Below, piece after piece: positions 41,815-51,642 of a stretch of DNA of 64,000 bases; position 1 is the stretch's first letter; each line of letters opens with the position of its first letter. The notes below the pieces were generated by a model, which saw only the letters and a program-made list of their open reading frames with translations, made no database searches and was not told the DNA's origin. The DNA is from Bacillus sp. CHD6a (GTDB lineage: Bacteria; Bacillota; Bacilli; Bacillales; Bacillaceae_I). Location of the stretch: positions 1 through 64,000 of the forward strand of contig NZ_LBMD01000021.1 of NCBI RefSeq assembly GCF_001293645.1. Direction: 5' to 3'. A program made the position numbers and the translations under genes.

Positions 41815-42690
41815 TTACCTGGAAAACGTCTTGTTTTCACAGGCTTCATTTTGTGCTGATAGTAACGTATTGTGAAGCAACATCGTAATCGTCATCGGAC
41901 CGACCCCTCCAGGAACAGGTGTGATATAGCTCGCTTTTTCTTTCACAGAATCAAAATCCACATCTCCACACAGTTTACCTGTCTCTAGTCTGTTAACCCC
42001 AACATCAATTACAATCGCCCCATCCTTCACGTATTGAGGACCAATTAGTTTAGCACGACCAACTGCAGCGATTAAAATATCGGCTTGTTTGGTAATGGAA
42101 GCTAAATCCTTTGTACGAGAATGACAGTAAGTAACAGTAGCATCCTCTTTTAGAAGCAATTGCCCTACTGGCTTCCCTACGATATTACTTCTTCCAATAA
42201 CCACAACATGCTTACCAGAAATAGAAACGTCAAGTGACTTAATCATTTCCACAATTCCATATGGCGTACAAGGGAGGAATGATTTCTGGTCAATCATCAT
42301 TCTACCGATATTTACTGGATGAAACCCGTCCACATCTTTATTAGGGGAAATATGTTCAATAACAGCCAGTTCATCTATATGATCAGGCAAAGGTAATTGC
42401 ACCAGAATGCCATGCACAGAAGCATCACCGTTAAAATGAGTGATTCTTTGCAGCAATTCTTCTTGCGTAATGGAACTTGGGTATTTTTCTAAAATGCTAT
42501 TAATCCCAGCTTCTTCACAAGCTTTCTGTTTGGCTCGAACATAGGATTGAGAAGCAGGGTCTTGCCCCACTAAAATGACAGCCAAGCTTGGTTGAATATT
42601 CTTTTCCGTATGTAGCTCAGAAACCTTTTCTTTAATAAAAGCTCTCTTTTCCTTTGCAAGATCTTTACCTGATACGATAACTGCTGACAT
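41815..42690 (-). CDS. folD: Bifunctional methylene-THF dehydrogenase / methenyl-THF cyclohydrolase
   Basis: A 291-residue one-carbon enzyme. Substrate site [10 protein letters not shown] (Tyr50/Lys54 type), QLPLPDHID, Rossmann [14 protein letters not shown] and [10 protein letters not shown] near the C-terminus. Between nusB and xseA. Confidence 0.96.
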   Translation of the reverse strand: MSAVIVSGKDLAKEKRAFIKEKVSELHTEKNIQPSLAVILVGQDPASQSYVRAKQKACEEAGINSILEKYPSSITQEELLQRITHFNGDASVHGILVQLPLPDHIDELAVIEHISPNKDVDGFHPVNIGRMMIDQKSFLPCTPYGIVEMIKSLDVSISGKHVVVIGRSNIVGKPVGQLLLKEDATVTYCHSRTKDLASITKQADILIAAVGRAKLIGPQYVKDGAIVIDVGVNRLETGKLCGDVDFDSVKEKASYITPVPGGVGPMTITMLLHNTLLSAQNEACENKTFSR

Positions 42691-42717
42691 GAATAGCTCC
42701 CCCTTTTATGCTACTAC

Positions 42718-43119
42718 TTATGCATTATTTTCAATGGTAGTTTTTACTTTAGATAGGACTGCGTTGATAAATCCGCTCGATTTGTCATCTCCAAATGTTT
42801 TAGCAAGTTCAATCGCTTCATTCATGCTGACATTAACGGGAATTTCTTCGACAAACATCATTTCAAAAACAGTCATACGAAGAATGGTGCGGTCCACTGT
42901 TCCAAGTCGTTCAAGGGACCACTTCTCCAAATGGGATTTCAACGTGGAATCGATTTCTTCCTGATGCTCTTTCGTGCCTAACACGATACTGCTTAGGAAA
43001 TCATCCGGTTTTTCCCCTTCTTCTAATACATTTATAATTGCTTCATCAGGCGCAATATCACTTAAATCCATTTGAAAAATGGCTTGAAGCGCCTTTTCTC
43101 TTGATTCACTACGTTTCAT
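42718..43119 (-). CDS. nusB: Transcription antitermination factor NusB
   Basis: A 133-residue all-helical protein for rRNA antitermination (SREKALQAIFQMDLS; VDRTILRMTVFEMMF; NEAIELAKTFGDDKSSGFINAVL). Full length. Confidence 0.96.
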   Translation of the reverse strand: MKRSESREKALQAIFQMDLSDIAPDEAIINVLEEGEKPDDFLSSIVLGTKEHQEEIDSTLKSHLEKWSLERLGTVDRTILRMTVFEMMFVEEIPVNVSMNEAIELAKTFGDDKSSGFINAVLSKVKTTIENNA

Positions 43120-43445
43120 TGTTCGATCTCCTTATCGTGCCTTACTAGTATAAAAAGATAATAGCACATTTTTATAAAAAAACACATGTTTTTCATTCGT
43201 TTTCTAACTAAATTACATACAAACTGATTATGTTTTCTTTAAATGTTCGGAATTAACCGTTTTCACATTTGCTCTTGGGGGAGCTCAAAAGGTGTCATTC
43301 TTCTATTTAATGATGTCAGTTTCATCTTTACCGAGATACATCTCTACTATACTTTTCACTAAAGTCCTGTTAAAAGTAGCGACTAAAATTGTACCTAATT
43401 ATGTGAGGGAACACAAGGGAAACTTGGCATAGTAACTTTCCCGAA
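43120..43445. other. Intergenic region yqhY-nusB
   Basis: About 325 AT-rich bases between the yqhY terminator and nusB. It should contain the nusB-folD operon promoter, but I see no strong -35/-10 pair, repeat or small gene. Confidence 0.4.
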
Positions 43446-43486
43446 CAAAAAAATTGTAGACACCCATCTAATGAGAGTGCCTACAA
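43446..43486 (-). terminator. accBC-yqhY terminator
   Basis: TTGTAGGCAC and GTGTCTACAA around a 13-base loop, then a T run, 11 bases after the yqhY stop. Confidence 0.85.
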
Positions 43487-43497
43487 AGTTGGTATTA

Positions 43498-43902
43498 TTA
43501 AATTTCTTGCTCTACTTCCACTTCATTCTTTTGTGCTTCAAATTGTACGCCGACAACATGAATATTAACTTCTGTAATTTCCAAAGCAGTCATATTCAAC
43601 AATGCTTGACGAATGTTGTCTTGTACTTTTTGTGCAACTGTAGGGATGGAAATACCAAACTGCATCACACAGAATACATCCACTTTAATGCCTTCTTCAG
43701 AAAGATCGACTTTTACGCCTTTACCGTGGTTCTTTTTCCCAAGTCTCTCGACCACACCAGCTGCAAAGTTACCGCGCATCGCCATAACACCTTCCACTTC
43801 AGAAGCAGCAATTCCGGCAATAACTTCGATGACTTCAGGTGCAATTTCAACCTTGCCAAGTGAGTTGTTGTTTTCCATTTCCAATAGGTTTCTTTCGGTC
43901 AT
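43498..43902 (-). CDS. yqhY: Asp23/Gls24-family protein YqhY
   Basis: A 134-residue DUF322 protein (LGKVEIAPEVIEVIAGIAASEVEGV; CVMQFGISIPTVAQKVQDNIRQAL). In B. subtilis YqhY is linked to regulation of acetyl-CoA carboxylase, and here it again follows accC by 21 bases. Confidence 0.92.
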   Translation of the reverse strand: MTERNLLEMENNNSLGKVEIAPEVIEVIAGIAASEVEGVMAMRGNFAAGVVERLGKKNHGKGVKVDLSEEGIKVDVFCVMQFGISIPTVAQKVQDNIRQALLNMTALEITEVNIHVVGVQFEAQKNEVEVEQEI

Positions 43903-43923
43903 AATTAACCCTCCTAATAATAG

Positions 43924-45276
43924 TTAAGAATTCATGACATCATATTTCTCAAGAAATTTCGTATTAAAATCCCCATCTTTGAACTTTTCGTGATCCATTA
44001 ATTTTAGATGGAAAGGAATCGTAGTATGAACGCCTTCAATAATAAATTCGCTTAACGCACGTTTCATTCGTGAAACAGCTTCTTCACGAGTTGCTCCATA
44101 TGTGATTAGCTTTGCCACCATAGAATCGTAAAATGGCGGTATGCTGTATCCAGGATAAACTGCGGAGTCTACCCGAACACCAAGGCCTCCTGGCGGTAGG
44201 TACATCTCAATCTTCCCTGGGGAAGGCATAAAGTTCTTTTCAGGATTTTCAGCATTGATACGGCACTCAATCGACCAGCCGTTGAAAACAACATCTTCTT
44301 GCTTGAGAGATAATGTTTCACCAGATGCAACCCGAATCATTTCCTTAATTAGATCCACCCCTGTCACCATTTCCGTAACAGGATGCTCTACTTGGATACG
44401 GGTGTTCATTTCCATGAAGTAGAATTTTCTATCTTGATAGTCATAAATAAATTCTATCGTACCTGCACCCATATAGTCCACTGCTTCAGCAGCTTTTACT
44501 GCCGCTTCACCCATTTGAGCACGAATTTCTTCATCAAGGACAGGTGAAGGTGTTTCTTCTACAAGCTTCTGAAGACGGCGCTGGATGGAACAATCACGCT
44601 CACCAAGGTGAATCGTATTGCCATGACCATCTGCCATTACTTGAATTTCTACGTGACGGAAGTCCTCGATGAATTTTTCCAAATACACACCTGGATTACC
44701 GAAAGCAGTAGCCGCTTCCTGTTGGGTGATAGAGATACCTTTTTTCAGTTCCTCTTCGTTTCTGGCTACACGGATACCTTTACCGCCACCGCCTGCCGTA
44801 GCTTTAATGATAACAGGATACCCAATATCGTTGGCAATAGATATACCGTCGTTAATATTCTCGATAATCCCTTGGGACCCGGGGACAATCGGTACACCAG
44901 CTTTACGCATTGTTTCACGCGCCACATCTTTCGTTCCCATCTTGCTGATTGCTTCTGGACTTGGTCCAATAAATGTAATGTTACATTCACGGCAAAGCTC
45001 AGCAAAATCAGCATTCTCTGCAAGGAATCCGTACCCAGGGTGAATAGCATCTGACGCCGTAAGTTTTGCCACGCTAATGATGTTGGTGAAATTAAGATAA
45101 CTGTCTTTTGACGTTTTTGGTCCTACACAATATGCTTCATCTGCCAACTGTACATGAAGGGATTCTTTATCCGCTTCCGAATAAACAGCCACAGTCTCAA
45201 TATTCATTTCTTTACATGCACGAATAATACGTACGGCAATTTCTCCTCTATTGGCAATCAATACTTTTTTTATCAT
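43924..45276 (-). CDS. accC: Acetyl-CoA carboxylase biotin carboxylase
   Basis: A 450-residue ATP-grasp enzyme that carboxylates biotin on Acc[18 protein letters not shown] at the N-terminus, ATP loop [25 protein letters not shown] and [13 protein letters not shown]. 16 bases after accB. Confidence 0.97.
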   Translation of the reverse strand: MIKKVLIANRGEIAVRIIRACKEMNIETVAVYSEADKESLHVQLADEAYCVGPKTSKDSYLNFTNIISVAKLTASDAIHPGYGFLAENADFAELCRECNITFIGPSPEAISKMGTKDVARETMRKAGVPIVPGSQGIIENINDGISIANDIGYPVIIKATAGGGGKGIRVARNEEELKKGISITQQEAATAFGNPGVYLEKFIEDFRHVEIQVMADGHGNTIHLGERDCSIQRRLQKLVEETPSPVLDEEIRAQMGEAAVKAAEAVDYMGAGTIEFIYDYQDRKFYFMEMNTRIQVEHPVTEMVTGVDLIKEMIRVASGETLSLKQEDVVFNGWSIECRINAENPEKNFMPSPGKIEMYLPPGGLGVRVDSAVYPGYSIPPFYDSMVAKLITYGATREEAVSRMKRALSEFIIEGVHTTIPFHLKLMDHEKFKDGDFNTKFLEKYDVMNS

Positions 45277-45292
45277 GAGTGTCGCCCCCTCC

Positions 45293-45808
45293 TTATATTG
45301 TTTTTACAAGGAATAAAGGTTGACCATATTCTACTAATTGGCCATTATCAACCAAAACCTCGACAATTTCGCCTTTGACTTCTGCTTCAATCTCATTGAA
45401 CAGTTTCATTGCTTCTACGATACAAACAACTGAGTTTTCACCGACTTTACTGCCTTCCTGTACATATGCCGCTTGATCAGGTGATGGAGAAGCATAGAAA
45501 GTCCCTACCATCGGTGATGTAATTTTATGTAGGTTCGGATCTTCTTGTTTTGGTGCCGCTGTTTCTTGTTTTGCTTCCGCTGCAGGTGTTTGAGCTTGCT
45601 GAGCTGGAGCTTGTGCCATTGGTGCTGCCTGAGGTGCTTGTTGCTGTACTGCTTGTGGTGCTGGCGCAGCTAATTGCGTGCTCACGACAGTTTGCTCCGC
45701 ATGTTTCTTCATTTTAATTTTGGAACCTTCATTTTCATACGTGAATTCATCTATATTGGATTGGTCAATCAACTTAATAATTTCTCTAATTTCTTGAATC
45801 TTTAACAT
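45293..45808 (-). CDS. accB: Acetyl-CoA carboxylase biotin carboxyl carrier protein
   Basis: A 171-residue carrier. N-terminal helical domain, an Ala/Pro/Gln-rich linker (about 44-90) and C-terminal biotinyl domain with the biotin lysine in [13 protein letters not shown]. First gene of accB-accC-yqhY. In B. subtilis spoIIIAH lies directly upstream; here 2.3 kb of inserted material intervenes. Confidence 0.96.
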   Translation of the reverse strand: MLKIQEIREIIKLIDQSNIDEFTYENEGSKIKMKKHAEQTVVSTQLAAPAPQAVQQQAPQAAPMAQAPAQQAQTPAAEAKQETAAPKQEDPNLHKITSPMVGTFYASPSPDQAAYVQEGSKVGENSVVCIVEAMKLFNEIEAEVKGEIVEVLVDNGQLVEYGQPLFLVKTI

Positions 45809-46125
45809 ATTTCGTTCACTCCTCGGTCCTATTGATGATTAGTTGCTGCATTGGTGTTGCTTGCTGTTGCTTAGATGTTGCTATGTACATTTTTTACAAA
45901 ATAGTTCATATTCATCATACGATACAAGCTTCCGAAATTCAACTAAAAATAGTAATAGATATTATTACCTAGTGCTAAGTTTGGTTGATTGGCGAATTTA
46001 GGGTGCTGGTAGCGGTGGTGATTTGATGAAAACGCTTTAGTTATTATTATAGGGGATTTTGGTTGTGGTGGATAGGGGGTTCTCGGCGATATAGCTTGGA
46101 TGGGAGTGGTAGTTTGAAAGGTTGT

Positions 46126-46206
46126 CCGAAGTACTGCGTCTAATTGTCCGAACACATGTCCAATTCAGGACTGAAGTGTCCGAAGTTTGGAGTAATTTGT
46201 CCGAAC
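46126..46206. repeat. TGTCCGAA array, leading copies
   Basis: CCGAA cores at 46126, 46148, 46180 and 46201 (spacing 22, 32, 21), ahead of the main block. Confidence 0.75.
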
Positions 46207-46311
46207 AATTTTTAGGATCTAAATAATGCGTTTAATTCTTGGATTTTTCGTTGATTACCGACAAAAGTTAAGCAACATGCTGTCACCACCGTGTGATTTT
46301 TTGCTAAATGT

Positions 46312-46530
46312 CCGAAGTTTTCCGGAAGTTGTCCGAAGTTTCCTGAAAGTTGGCCGAAGTTTTGGCGTAGTTGGCCGAAGTTTCAGAAAAGTTGACCGAA
46401 CCAATTTTTCAAATGACCGAACACCACGAATTCTTGTCCGAACCACTAGACTTATTTGTCCGAACGCCCTTCTAATTTAGGACTAAAATGTCCGAAGTCA
46501 CGAATAACTTGTCCGAACCACTTTTTACAC
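46312..46530. repeat. Phased TTGNCCGAA array, block A
   Basis: CCGAA cores at 46312, 46333, 46354, 46375, 46396, 46417, 46438, 46460, 46492 and 46513: six steps of exactly 21, then 22, 32 and 21. The base before CC alternates by zone (T, G, A, T). It ends CCGAACCACTTTTTACAC. Preceded by a CACCGTGTGATTTTTTGCTAAA segment repeated before block B. Confidence 0.9.
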
Positions 46531-46634
46531 GCTCAAAGAGAGCTGTTTTCTAAAGTTTTTCAGATATTTCAAAGTCATTTTCCTTAAAAATCAAGCATCA
46601 ACCTTTGCCCACCTGTGTGATTTTCGCTAAATGT

Positions 46635-46825
46635 CCGAAGTTTTTCGGAAATTGACCGAAGATTCACTAAAGTTGACCGAAGTTTTCGCATAGTTGACCG
46701 AAGTTTCAGGAAAGTTGACCGAAGCAATTTTTCAATTGACCGAACCCCACAAATTATTGTCCGAACGCACACACCTAAGTGTCCGAACGCCCAAGTAATT
46801 TGTCCGAACCATTTTACACACCCCA
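46635..46825. repeat. Phased TTGNCCGAA array, block B
   Basis: CCGAA cores at 46635, 46656, 46677, 46698, 46719, 46740, 46761, 46783 and 46804, 21 bases apart except one 22. It ends CCGAACCATTTTACACACC. It is a diverged duplicate of block A including the preceding CTGTGTGATTTTCGCTAAA. The 21-base period opens a minus-strand frame with LRSTFLK-like seven-residue repeats, which I judge non-coding. Confidence 0.9.
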
Positions 46826-47019
46826 ACACCCCCTCATTTCTTAAGTTTTTCCCGTGAATACCAGACAACTTTGTACCAAAAGTTCAAAAGATTAATTTGC
46901 TAAAAGCTTTCTAATAAAACCCACCCCATACAAAAGATTCCCAGAAAATTTGACAAGTTTTGCAGGAAAAACATACCTCAATGTCAAAAACAATAACATC
47001 TCAAAGAAAAAGGAGCTGC

Positions 47020-48003
47020 ATGCCTATGATCATATTGAAAGAACGTGAAATGTCTTTGAAAATTAAAGTATTAGAGGCTTTAAGTCGACGCCTGCCCCCT
47101 TCCAACCATATGTTGCTGAGGATAAAATCAGATCTTGGAAAAAACATAGCTGGTTTTAAAGGAGAAGAGTCGCTTCATTACTACTTGGACTTGTTACCCG
47201 AAGTAGAAGGGGAATTTTATGTCTTACAAGATATAAGGCTACCTTATAAAGGACATCACTTTCAAATTGACACACTTCTGATCTTCCCAACTTTTATCCT
47301 CATACTAGATGCGAAGTATATGAAAGGCACCCTCGAGTTTGATCCTGCTTTCCAACAACTCATTCAAAAATTCACCGAAAACGAAGTGGATAAAACTATT
47401 ACTTACTCCGATCCCATTATCCAAGTGCAGACCCAACTCACTAAATTCAAAACATGGTTAAAAGACTATAAAATTCAGCCTGGCCCCATTGAAAGTTTAG
47501 TAGTCATTGCGAACTCAAGGGCAGAGATTAAATGTATTTCACACCCCAACCTCGTTAAGAACATGGTAGTTCGCAATACAGGGGTTGAATTAAAGGTGGC
47601 AGAGTTCATGAAAAAACACACAAAAGTAAAATTGGACGCTAAAGGGGTTCGTAAACTAAGCTCCCTCATAATAAAGAAGAACGAGCCCGTCACTTTTATA
47701 GATTTGGAAAAAGATTATGGAGTATCTCCAGATTGTATACTAAAAGGTGTACAGTGCCAAAAATGTCTCCATATAGGTTGCGAGAGAATATTTGGTTCTT
47801 GGTTGTGTCAAAAATGTAACAACACTTGCAAGGAGGCACATATCAAGCTACTTCAGGATTATAGGCTGTTGATCAGACCTACTATCACAGTTTCCGAGTT
47901 TCAGAAAATAACTGGAATTAAAAACGAACGAACTGCCAGACGTTTATTGCTTTCATCAGATCTATCGTACTCAGGTAACACCAGTCAAAGAGTCTATTTT
48001 TAA
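47020..48003 (+). CDS. NERD-domain protein with C-terminal zinc ribbon
   Basis: A protein of about 327 residues. A nuclease-related (NERD) domain occupies about 30-150: GFKGEESLHYYLDLLP, then FYVLQDIRLPYKGHHFQIDTLLI and ILDAKYMKGTLEF, with the E-x-x, D and DAK residues of the PD-(D/E)xK fold. A CxxC...CxxC zinc ribbon (CQKCLHIGC...CQKCNNTC) follows near 245-275, and a helical C-terminal domain with an HTH-like KITGIKNERTARRLLL. AAAAAGGAG lies 4 bases before ATG 47020 and 10 before ATG 47026. It is inserted, with the arrays, between spoIIIAH and accB. Biological role unknown. Confidence 0.8.
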   Translation: MPMIILKEREMSLKIKVLEALSRRLPPSNHMLLRIKSDLGKNIAGFKGEESLHYYLDLLPEVEGEFYVLQDIRLPYKGHHFQIDTLLIFPTFILILDAKYMKGTLEFDPAFQQLIQKFTENEVDKTITYSDPIIQVQTQLTKFKTWLKDYKIQPGPIESLVVIANSRAEIKCISHPNLVKNMVVRNTGVELKVAEFMKKHTKVKLDAKGVRKLSSLIIKKNEPVTFIDLEKDYGVSPDCILKGVQCQKCLHIGCERIFGSWLCQKCNNTCKEAHIKLLQDYRLLIRPTITVSEFQKITGIKNERTARRLLLSSDLSYSGNTSQRVYF

Positions 48004-48014
48004 TAAACCAAAAC

Positions 48015-48055
48015 AAAAAAACCGAAGCCCCCTCACTTCCAGGGCTTCGGTATCT
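48015..48055. terminator. Bidirectional terminator (NERD gene / spoIIIA)
   Basis: ACCGAAGCCC and GGGCTTCGGT around an 11-base loop, preceded by a run of A. Confidence 0.85.
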
Positions 48056-48068
48056 TGCCTATCTTATA

Positions 48069-48722
48069 TTATTCGCCGCCTTCTTCCGTTACTGGTGGGA
48101 AGTCAAATGCGATATCTTCGTTACGTACATCTTTGAATTCTTGGCGTACCATGTGGTAGATGTCGTTTGCCATTTGTGGTGAGTGAGCGGCTGTTTTGAC
48201 TGTTATTCGGATTTTGCCGTCTGTCACACGGACAAGCGCATCATCTACATCCTTATGGGAACGGATGGTGGACTCTAAGATTAGTTCTTTTTCAGAGATT
48301 TGTGCAAGTTCATTGTATTGGTCAACTGCTTTGGAGATTTCTTCTGCCGGTAGATCTGTACTTGCCATCATTTCTTTTAATTCAGCACGATGAGCGCTGC
48401 GAAGGTTTTCCAGTTCATAGCGCATTTCTGCCAGTGTCTCGTCAGAAGAGATATATTTTACTACAGCACTGCCATCTTCCTCAGTAGCTTCTTCGCCTTT
48501 AACGCCTTCCGCATTTTCAGTTCCTTCTTCTTCATCAGTACCAGCAGCTTCGCCTTCTTCACCACCGTGGTTTTCAGCGGATTCCGTGGCTGCTGGTTGT
48601 TCTGTTGCGTCATTTGCCAGTTGTTCACCGGCTTGTTGATCACCGATAAAGTAGTAAGCAGATAGGACAAAAACGAGACTTAACATCGTTAGTAACCATA
48701 CGGTTTGTTTTTTTAATAACAT
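48069..48722 (-). CDS. spoIIIAH: Stage III sporulation protein AH
   Basis: A 217-residue mother-cell protein with an N-terminal membrane anchor (about 7-26), an unusually long Glu/Gly-rich acidic linker (about 30-85) and a YscJ/FliF-like ring-forming domain. Its extracellular domain binds SpoIIQ to form the feeding-tube channel across the two membranes. Last gene of spoIIIA. Confidence 0.94.
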   Translation of the reverse strand: MLLKKQTVWLLTMLSLVFVLSAYYFIGDQQAGEQLANDATEQPAATESAENHGGEEGEAAGTDEEEGTENAEGVKGEEATEEDGSAVVKYISSDETLAEMRYELENLRSAHRAELKEMMASTDLPAEEISKAVDQYNELAQISEKELILESTIRSHKDVDDALVRVTDGKIRITVKTAAHSPQMANDIYHMVRQEFKDVRNEDIAFDFPPVTEEGGE

Positions 48723-48725
48723 GGA

Positions 48726-49394
48726 TTATTCCCCCTCGGATTTTTTTGGAAGTACTGCTACTTTGTGCTGTGGTACGTCTAGCACTCTGGTGACAGCATC
48801 CAAAATCATTTGTTTTACATGTATATTTTCAGCGCCCTTTGCTACAATCAGAACTCCGCGTATGACCGGTTTTTTAGTTTCGGATACGACCGGAATTTCT
48901 TGTTCATTTTTCCTGATGACGAGGACTTGTTCTTCTTCTGAAGAATCAGTGACATCGCGTTTCCCACCTTGCTGGTCAGTTTCGACCGTTGTTTGCTGTG
49001 AGGTGGTTTTGTTTGTCTGAAAGACTTTCTTTTCGGAGGCATCGATATTTACAACGACAGATACGTCATTTACTCCGGTGATTGCCTCAAGTGCATCTTT
49101 CAGTTGATTTTCGAAGCTTGCCTCATAATCAGAGATTGTAGAAGGTGCGTTGGCATCGTCATTTTGTCCAAATACTGGTTCATCTTTCGGTTGTTCCTGC
49201 TTCATGGCTGGCAGAACCCCTCCGCCAGGAGAAGTTGCACTGTCTCCTCCAAAGAATAAATTTCCAAATAAGATGAAACCTACACCAAGGACGAGTATAA
49301 CCGTCATGTATTGATATTTTGCTTTTTTATCTTTTGACTGATTGGTAAGCAGAGATTTTAGCCATGGAATGAATGCTTGGTTTTTCTTTTCCAC
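48726..49394 (-). CDS. spoIIIAG: Stage III sporulation protein AG
   Basis: A 222-residue protein with one N-terminal membrane segment (YMTVILVLGVGFILFGNLFF, about 28-48) and a ring-building-motif domain (AITGVNDVSVVVNIDASEKKVF; VIRGVLIVAKGAENIHVKQMI) that forms the large channel ring. Confidence 0.94.
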   Translation of the reverse strand: MEKKNQAFIPWLKSLLTNQSKDKKAKYQYMTVILVLGVGFILFGNLFFGGDSATSPGGGVLPAMKQEQPKDEPVFGQNDDANAPSTISDYEASFENQLKDALEAITGVNDVSVVVNIDASEKKVFQTNKTTSQQTTVETDQQGGKRDVTDSSEEEQVLVIRKNEQEIPVVSETKKPVIRGVLIVAKGAENIHVKQMILDAVTRVLDVPQHKVAVLPKKSEGE

Positions 49395-49400
49395 CTTGTA

Positions 49401-50024
49401 CTAATCCCCCCCTTCGACTGCTACTGAAATATTGGTTGGTTGTAGTTGCCAACGATCTGCTAGGAAATTTGCTATTTTACCTTCTTCTTTTGAGGAAGGT
49501 GCTGGTTCCTTTTGTCTGGAGGTGTCAATTTGAACAGGTTTTACAACTTGAATGGCTGTCTCGTCTTCCGATTGTTCCAGTAGAATCACAACGGATTCTA
49601 TATTTTCTTCAATAGGTAATTCGGTAAGCTGGTCCTCATTTTTCACGACAACTTGCAAGTCTTTCACAGTTACACCATAGCTTTCTCTCAACTCCTCCTC
49701 CACATCTTCTTTCATTAGGACAGCCGCTTTATTTAAAATGTATGCAGCATGGGAGGCTTGTATTTCTTTTTTCTTCATTTCTATTAAATTTTCTGTGTTT
49801 TCTTTTGATGTGTAGGAAGAATGCGTGGTCATTTTTGCAAAAAGTTCATCCATATCTGTGGAAAGGAGCTTCAGGATGGGGGTGAGAATGACGACAATCA
49901 GTAGAAGTCCAATCACTAGTTTCGTATACTTTTGCATGGAAGAATTCGGAAGTAACATTTCTACTACCGTTGCTAAAAGAATAAATAGGATGATACTGGT
50001 GATCCATTCTGTTAAGTAACTCAT
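49401..50024 (-). CDS. spoIIIAF: Stage III sporulation protein AF
   Basis: A 207-residue protein with two N-terminal membrane segments (about 8-25 and 34-52) and a soluble ring-building-like domain. Six bases before spoIIIAG. Confidence 0.93.
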   Translation of the reverse strand: MSYLTEWITSIILFILLATVVEMLLPNSSMQKYTKLVIGLLLIVVILTPILKLLSTDMDELFAKMTTHSSYTSKENTENLIEMKKKEIQASHAAYILNKAAVLMKEDVEEELRESYGVTVKDLQVVVKNEDQLTELPIEENIESVVILLEQSEDETAIQVVKPVQIDTSRQKEPAPSSKEEGKIANFLADRWQLQPTNISVAVEGGD

Positions 50025-50036
50025 TAACTCTCCCCC

Positions 50037-51209
50037 TTACCTGACCATCACGGTAATATTTCCTGCTGCTATGATGACCGTGATGCTTAAGAAGAACATA
50101 AAGGAGACAATAGCCAGGGCAGCAAAAATGTAGATGATGCTTTTGCTGATAATATCAAGACATTTTATGACGGTACCGCCACCAAGTGGTTGAAGAAGCG
50201 CCGCGGCAAGTTTATAAATAATCGCAATTGACAGGATTTTAACCGCCGGGAATGCTGCTAATAAAATCAAAGTGGCCACTCCAAGAATCCCGACTGTATT
50301 TTTTAACAACACTGAAGCAGTAATCACGGTATCTGTAGCGTCTGTAAACATTCTGCCGATTACAGGAATAAAGTTTCCGGTCACAAATTTGGCGGTACGT
50401 ATGGCGATTCCATCTGTCACCGCTGCAGTTGCACCTTGGACAGAGATTACACCAAGAAATACGGTTAAATAGATTCCTAGAATTCCGATGCTTACATTTC
50501 GGAGTAACTGTGCAAGTTGGGTTACTTTGTAATGTTCACTTAGCGTACTGACAATGCTTAAGATGGCTGAAAGAAACAAGAGTGGAAGCACGACATATTG
50601 AATAAGCAGGCCGCTGGTATTCATTAAAAATAAAATGATAGGATGAAAAAATGCTGCCGATACCAATCCACCTGATGAAGCAATTAGCGCAATGAGGAGT
50701 GGCACTAAGGCGATGATGAACCCTGTCATGGCGGTTATTGCTTCTAGTGTGTATGAGATAACGATATGAAAACTGTTGAGGGCGATGATGATCAGAACCA
50801 TGAAGACAACACTATAGGCGACTTTACTGACTGTTTTTTGCTCAAAGGCATTTTGAAGCGTTTGTAGGAACATGCTGAAGATGGTGAGTAAGATCAGACT
50901 GCCAAGCAGTTTTCCGTTCGCCAGGAGTTCATGGAATAAATATTTGAGGAAGCCTTTTGACCATTCTTCCAATGAAAAGGACTTGTCCCCTTTTACAAAT
51001 TCCATGAACGAGCCTTTTTGGCTTTCTGGCAAAAATCCGCCGTACTCTTCCATCACTTCTTCCCAGTACACCTTAATTTCCTCCACATCAATTCCTTCTA
51101 TTTGTTCTGTTACCAATTCTGACGGCGAAGAGGGTGAGGCTTGTACTATTTCAAATGGAATAAACAATAGGATCAACATGGCTGCAATGATTGCGAGAAT
51201 GAGTTTCAT
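50037..51209 (-). CDS. spoIIIAE: Stage III sporulation protein AE
   Basis: A 390-residue polytopic membrane protein with a cleavable-looking signal (LILAIIAAMLILLFIPFEIVQA) and about seven further membrane segments. Putative transporter core of the A-Q complex. Confidence 0.94.
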   Translation of the reverse strand: MKLILAIIAAMLILLFIPFEIVQASPSSPSELVTEQIEGIDVEEIKVYWEEVMEEYGGFLPESQKGSFMEFVKGDKSFSLEEWSKGFLKYLFHELLANGKLLGSLILLTIFSMFLQTLQNAFEQKTVSKVAYSVVFMVLIIIALNSFHIVISYTLEAITAMTGFIIALVPLLIALIASSGGLVSAAFFHPIILFLMNTSGLLIQYVVLPLLFLSAILSIVSTLSEHYKVTQLAQLLRNVSIGILGIYLTVFLGVISVQGATAAVTDGIAIRTAKFVTGNFIPVIGRMFTDATDTVITASVLLKNTVGILGVATLILLAAFPAVKILSIAIIYKLAAALLQPLGGGTVIKCLDIISKSIIYIFAALAIVSFMFFLSITVIIAAGNITVMVR

Positions 51210-51236
51210 TGATATGCTCCCCTCTGAAGGTTCATT

Positions 51237-51626
51237 TTAAGAAGGAATGAGATTAATGATGGTTTCGATGATGACGGTTAAAATAGGAATGGCCATTGCC
51301 AAAATTAATATCTTTCCGGCCAATTCGATTTTGGATGCGATGGCTCCTTGGCCGGCGTCCTTTGTGATTTGTGCACCAAATTCTGCGATATAGGCAATGC
51401 CCACAATCTTCAGAATGGTTTCAACATAGATTAAATTGACATTGGCATTAATCGCAATCCTCTCTAGCATTCTAATAACATCAAACACTTGCTCTACTAA
51501 AAATAAGAAAATCGCACAGCCGACAAATACGACTAGCATAAAGGCAAATGTCGGTTTTTGCTCTTTTACTACTAATGCAAGAAAGGTGGCGATTAAGCCA
51601 AGACCTACTATTTGGAGAATCTCGAT
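51237..51626 (-). CDS. spoIIIAD: Stage III sporulation protein AD, non-AUG start
   Basis: A membrane protein of 129 residues if translation starts at ATC 51626. Coding similarity begins upstream of the first Met (51539): the frame reads IEILQIVGLGLIATFLALVV, matching the known SpoIIIAD N-terminus. A TGA stop stands two codons before ATC, and there is no ATG, GTG or TTG in frame between. AAGGGGTG lies 7 bases before the ATC. So the start is ATC (or ATT two codons on), unless there is a sequencing error. Four membrane segments are expected. Confidence 0.85.
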   Translation of the reverse strand: MEILQIVGLGLIATFLALVVKEQKPTFAFMLVVFVGCAIFLFLVEQVFDVIRMLERIAINANVNLIYVETILKIVGIAYIAEFGAQITKDAGQGAIASKIELAGKILILAMAIPILTVIIETIINLIPS

Positions 51627-51642
51627 AGGTCAACACCCCTTA

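Noticed and set aside
46584-46868. Minus-strand frame with LRSTFLK-type seven-residue repeats
   Set aside because: A by-product of the 21-base period. It lacks a start signal, and the spacers vary without codon-like constraint.
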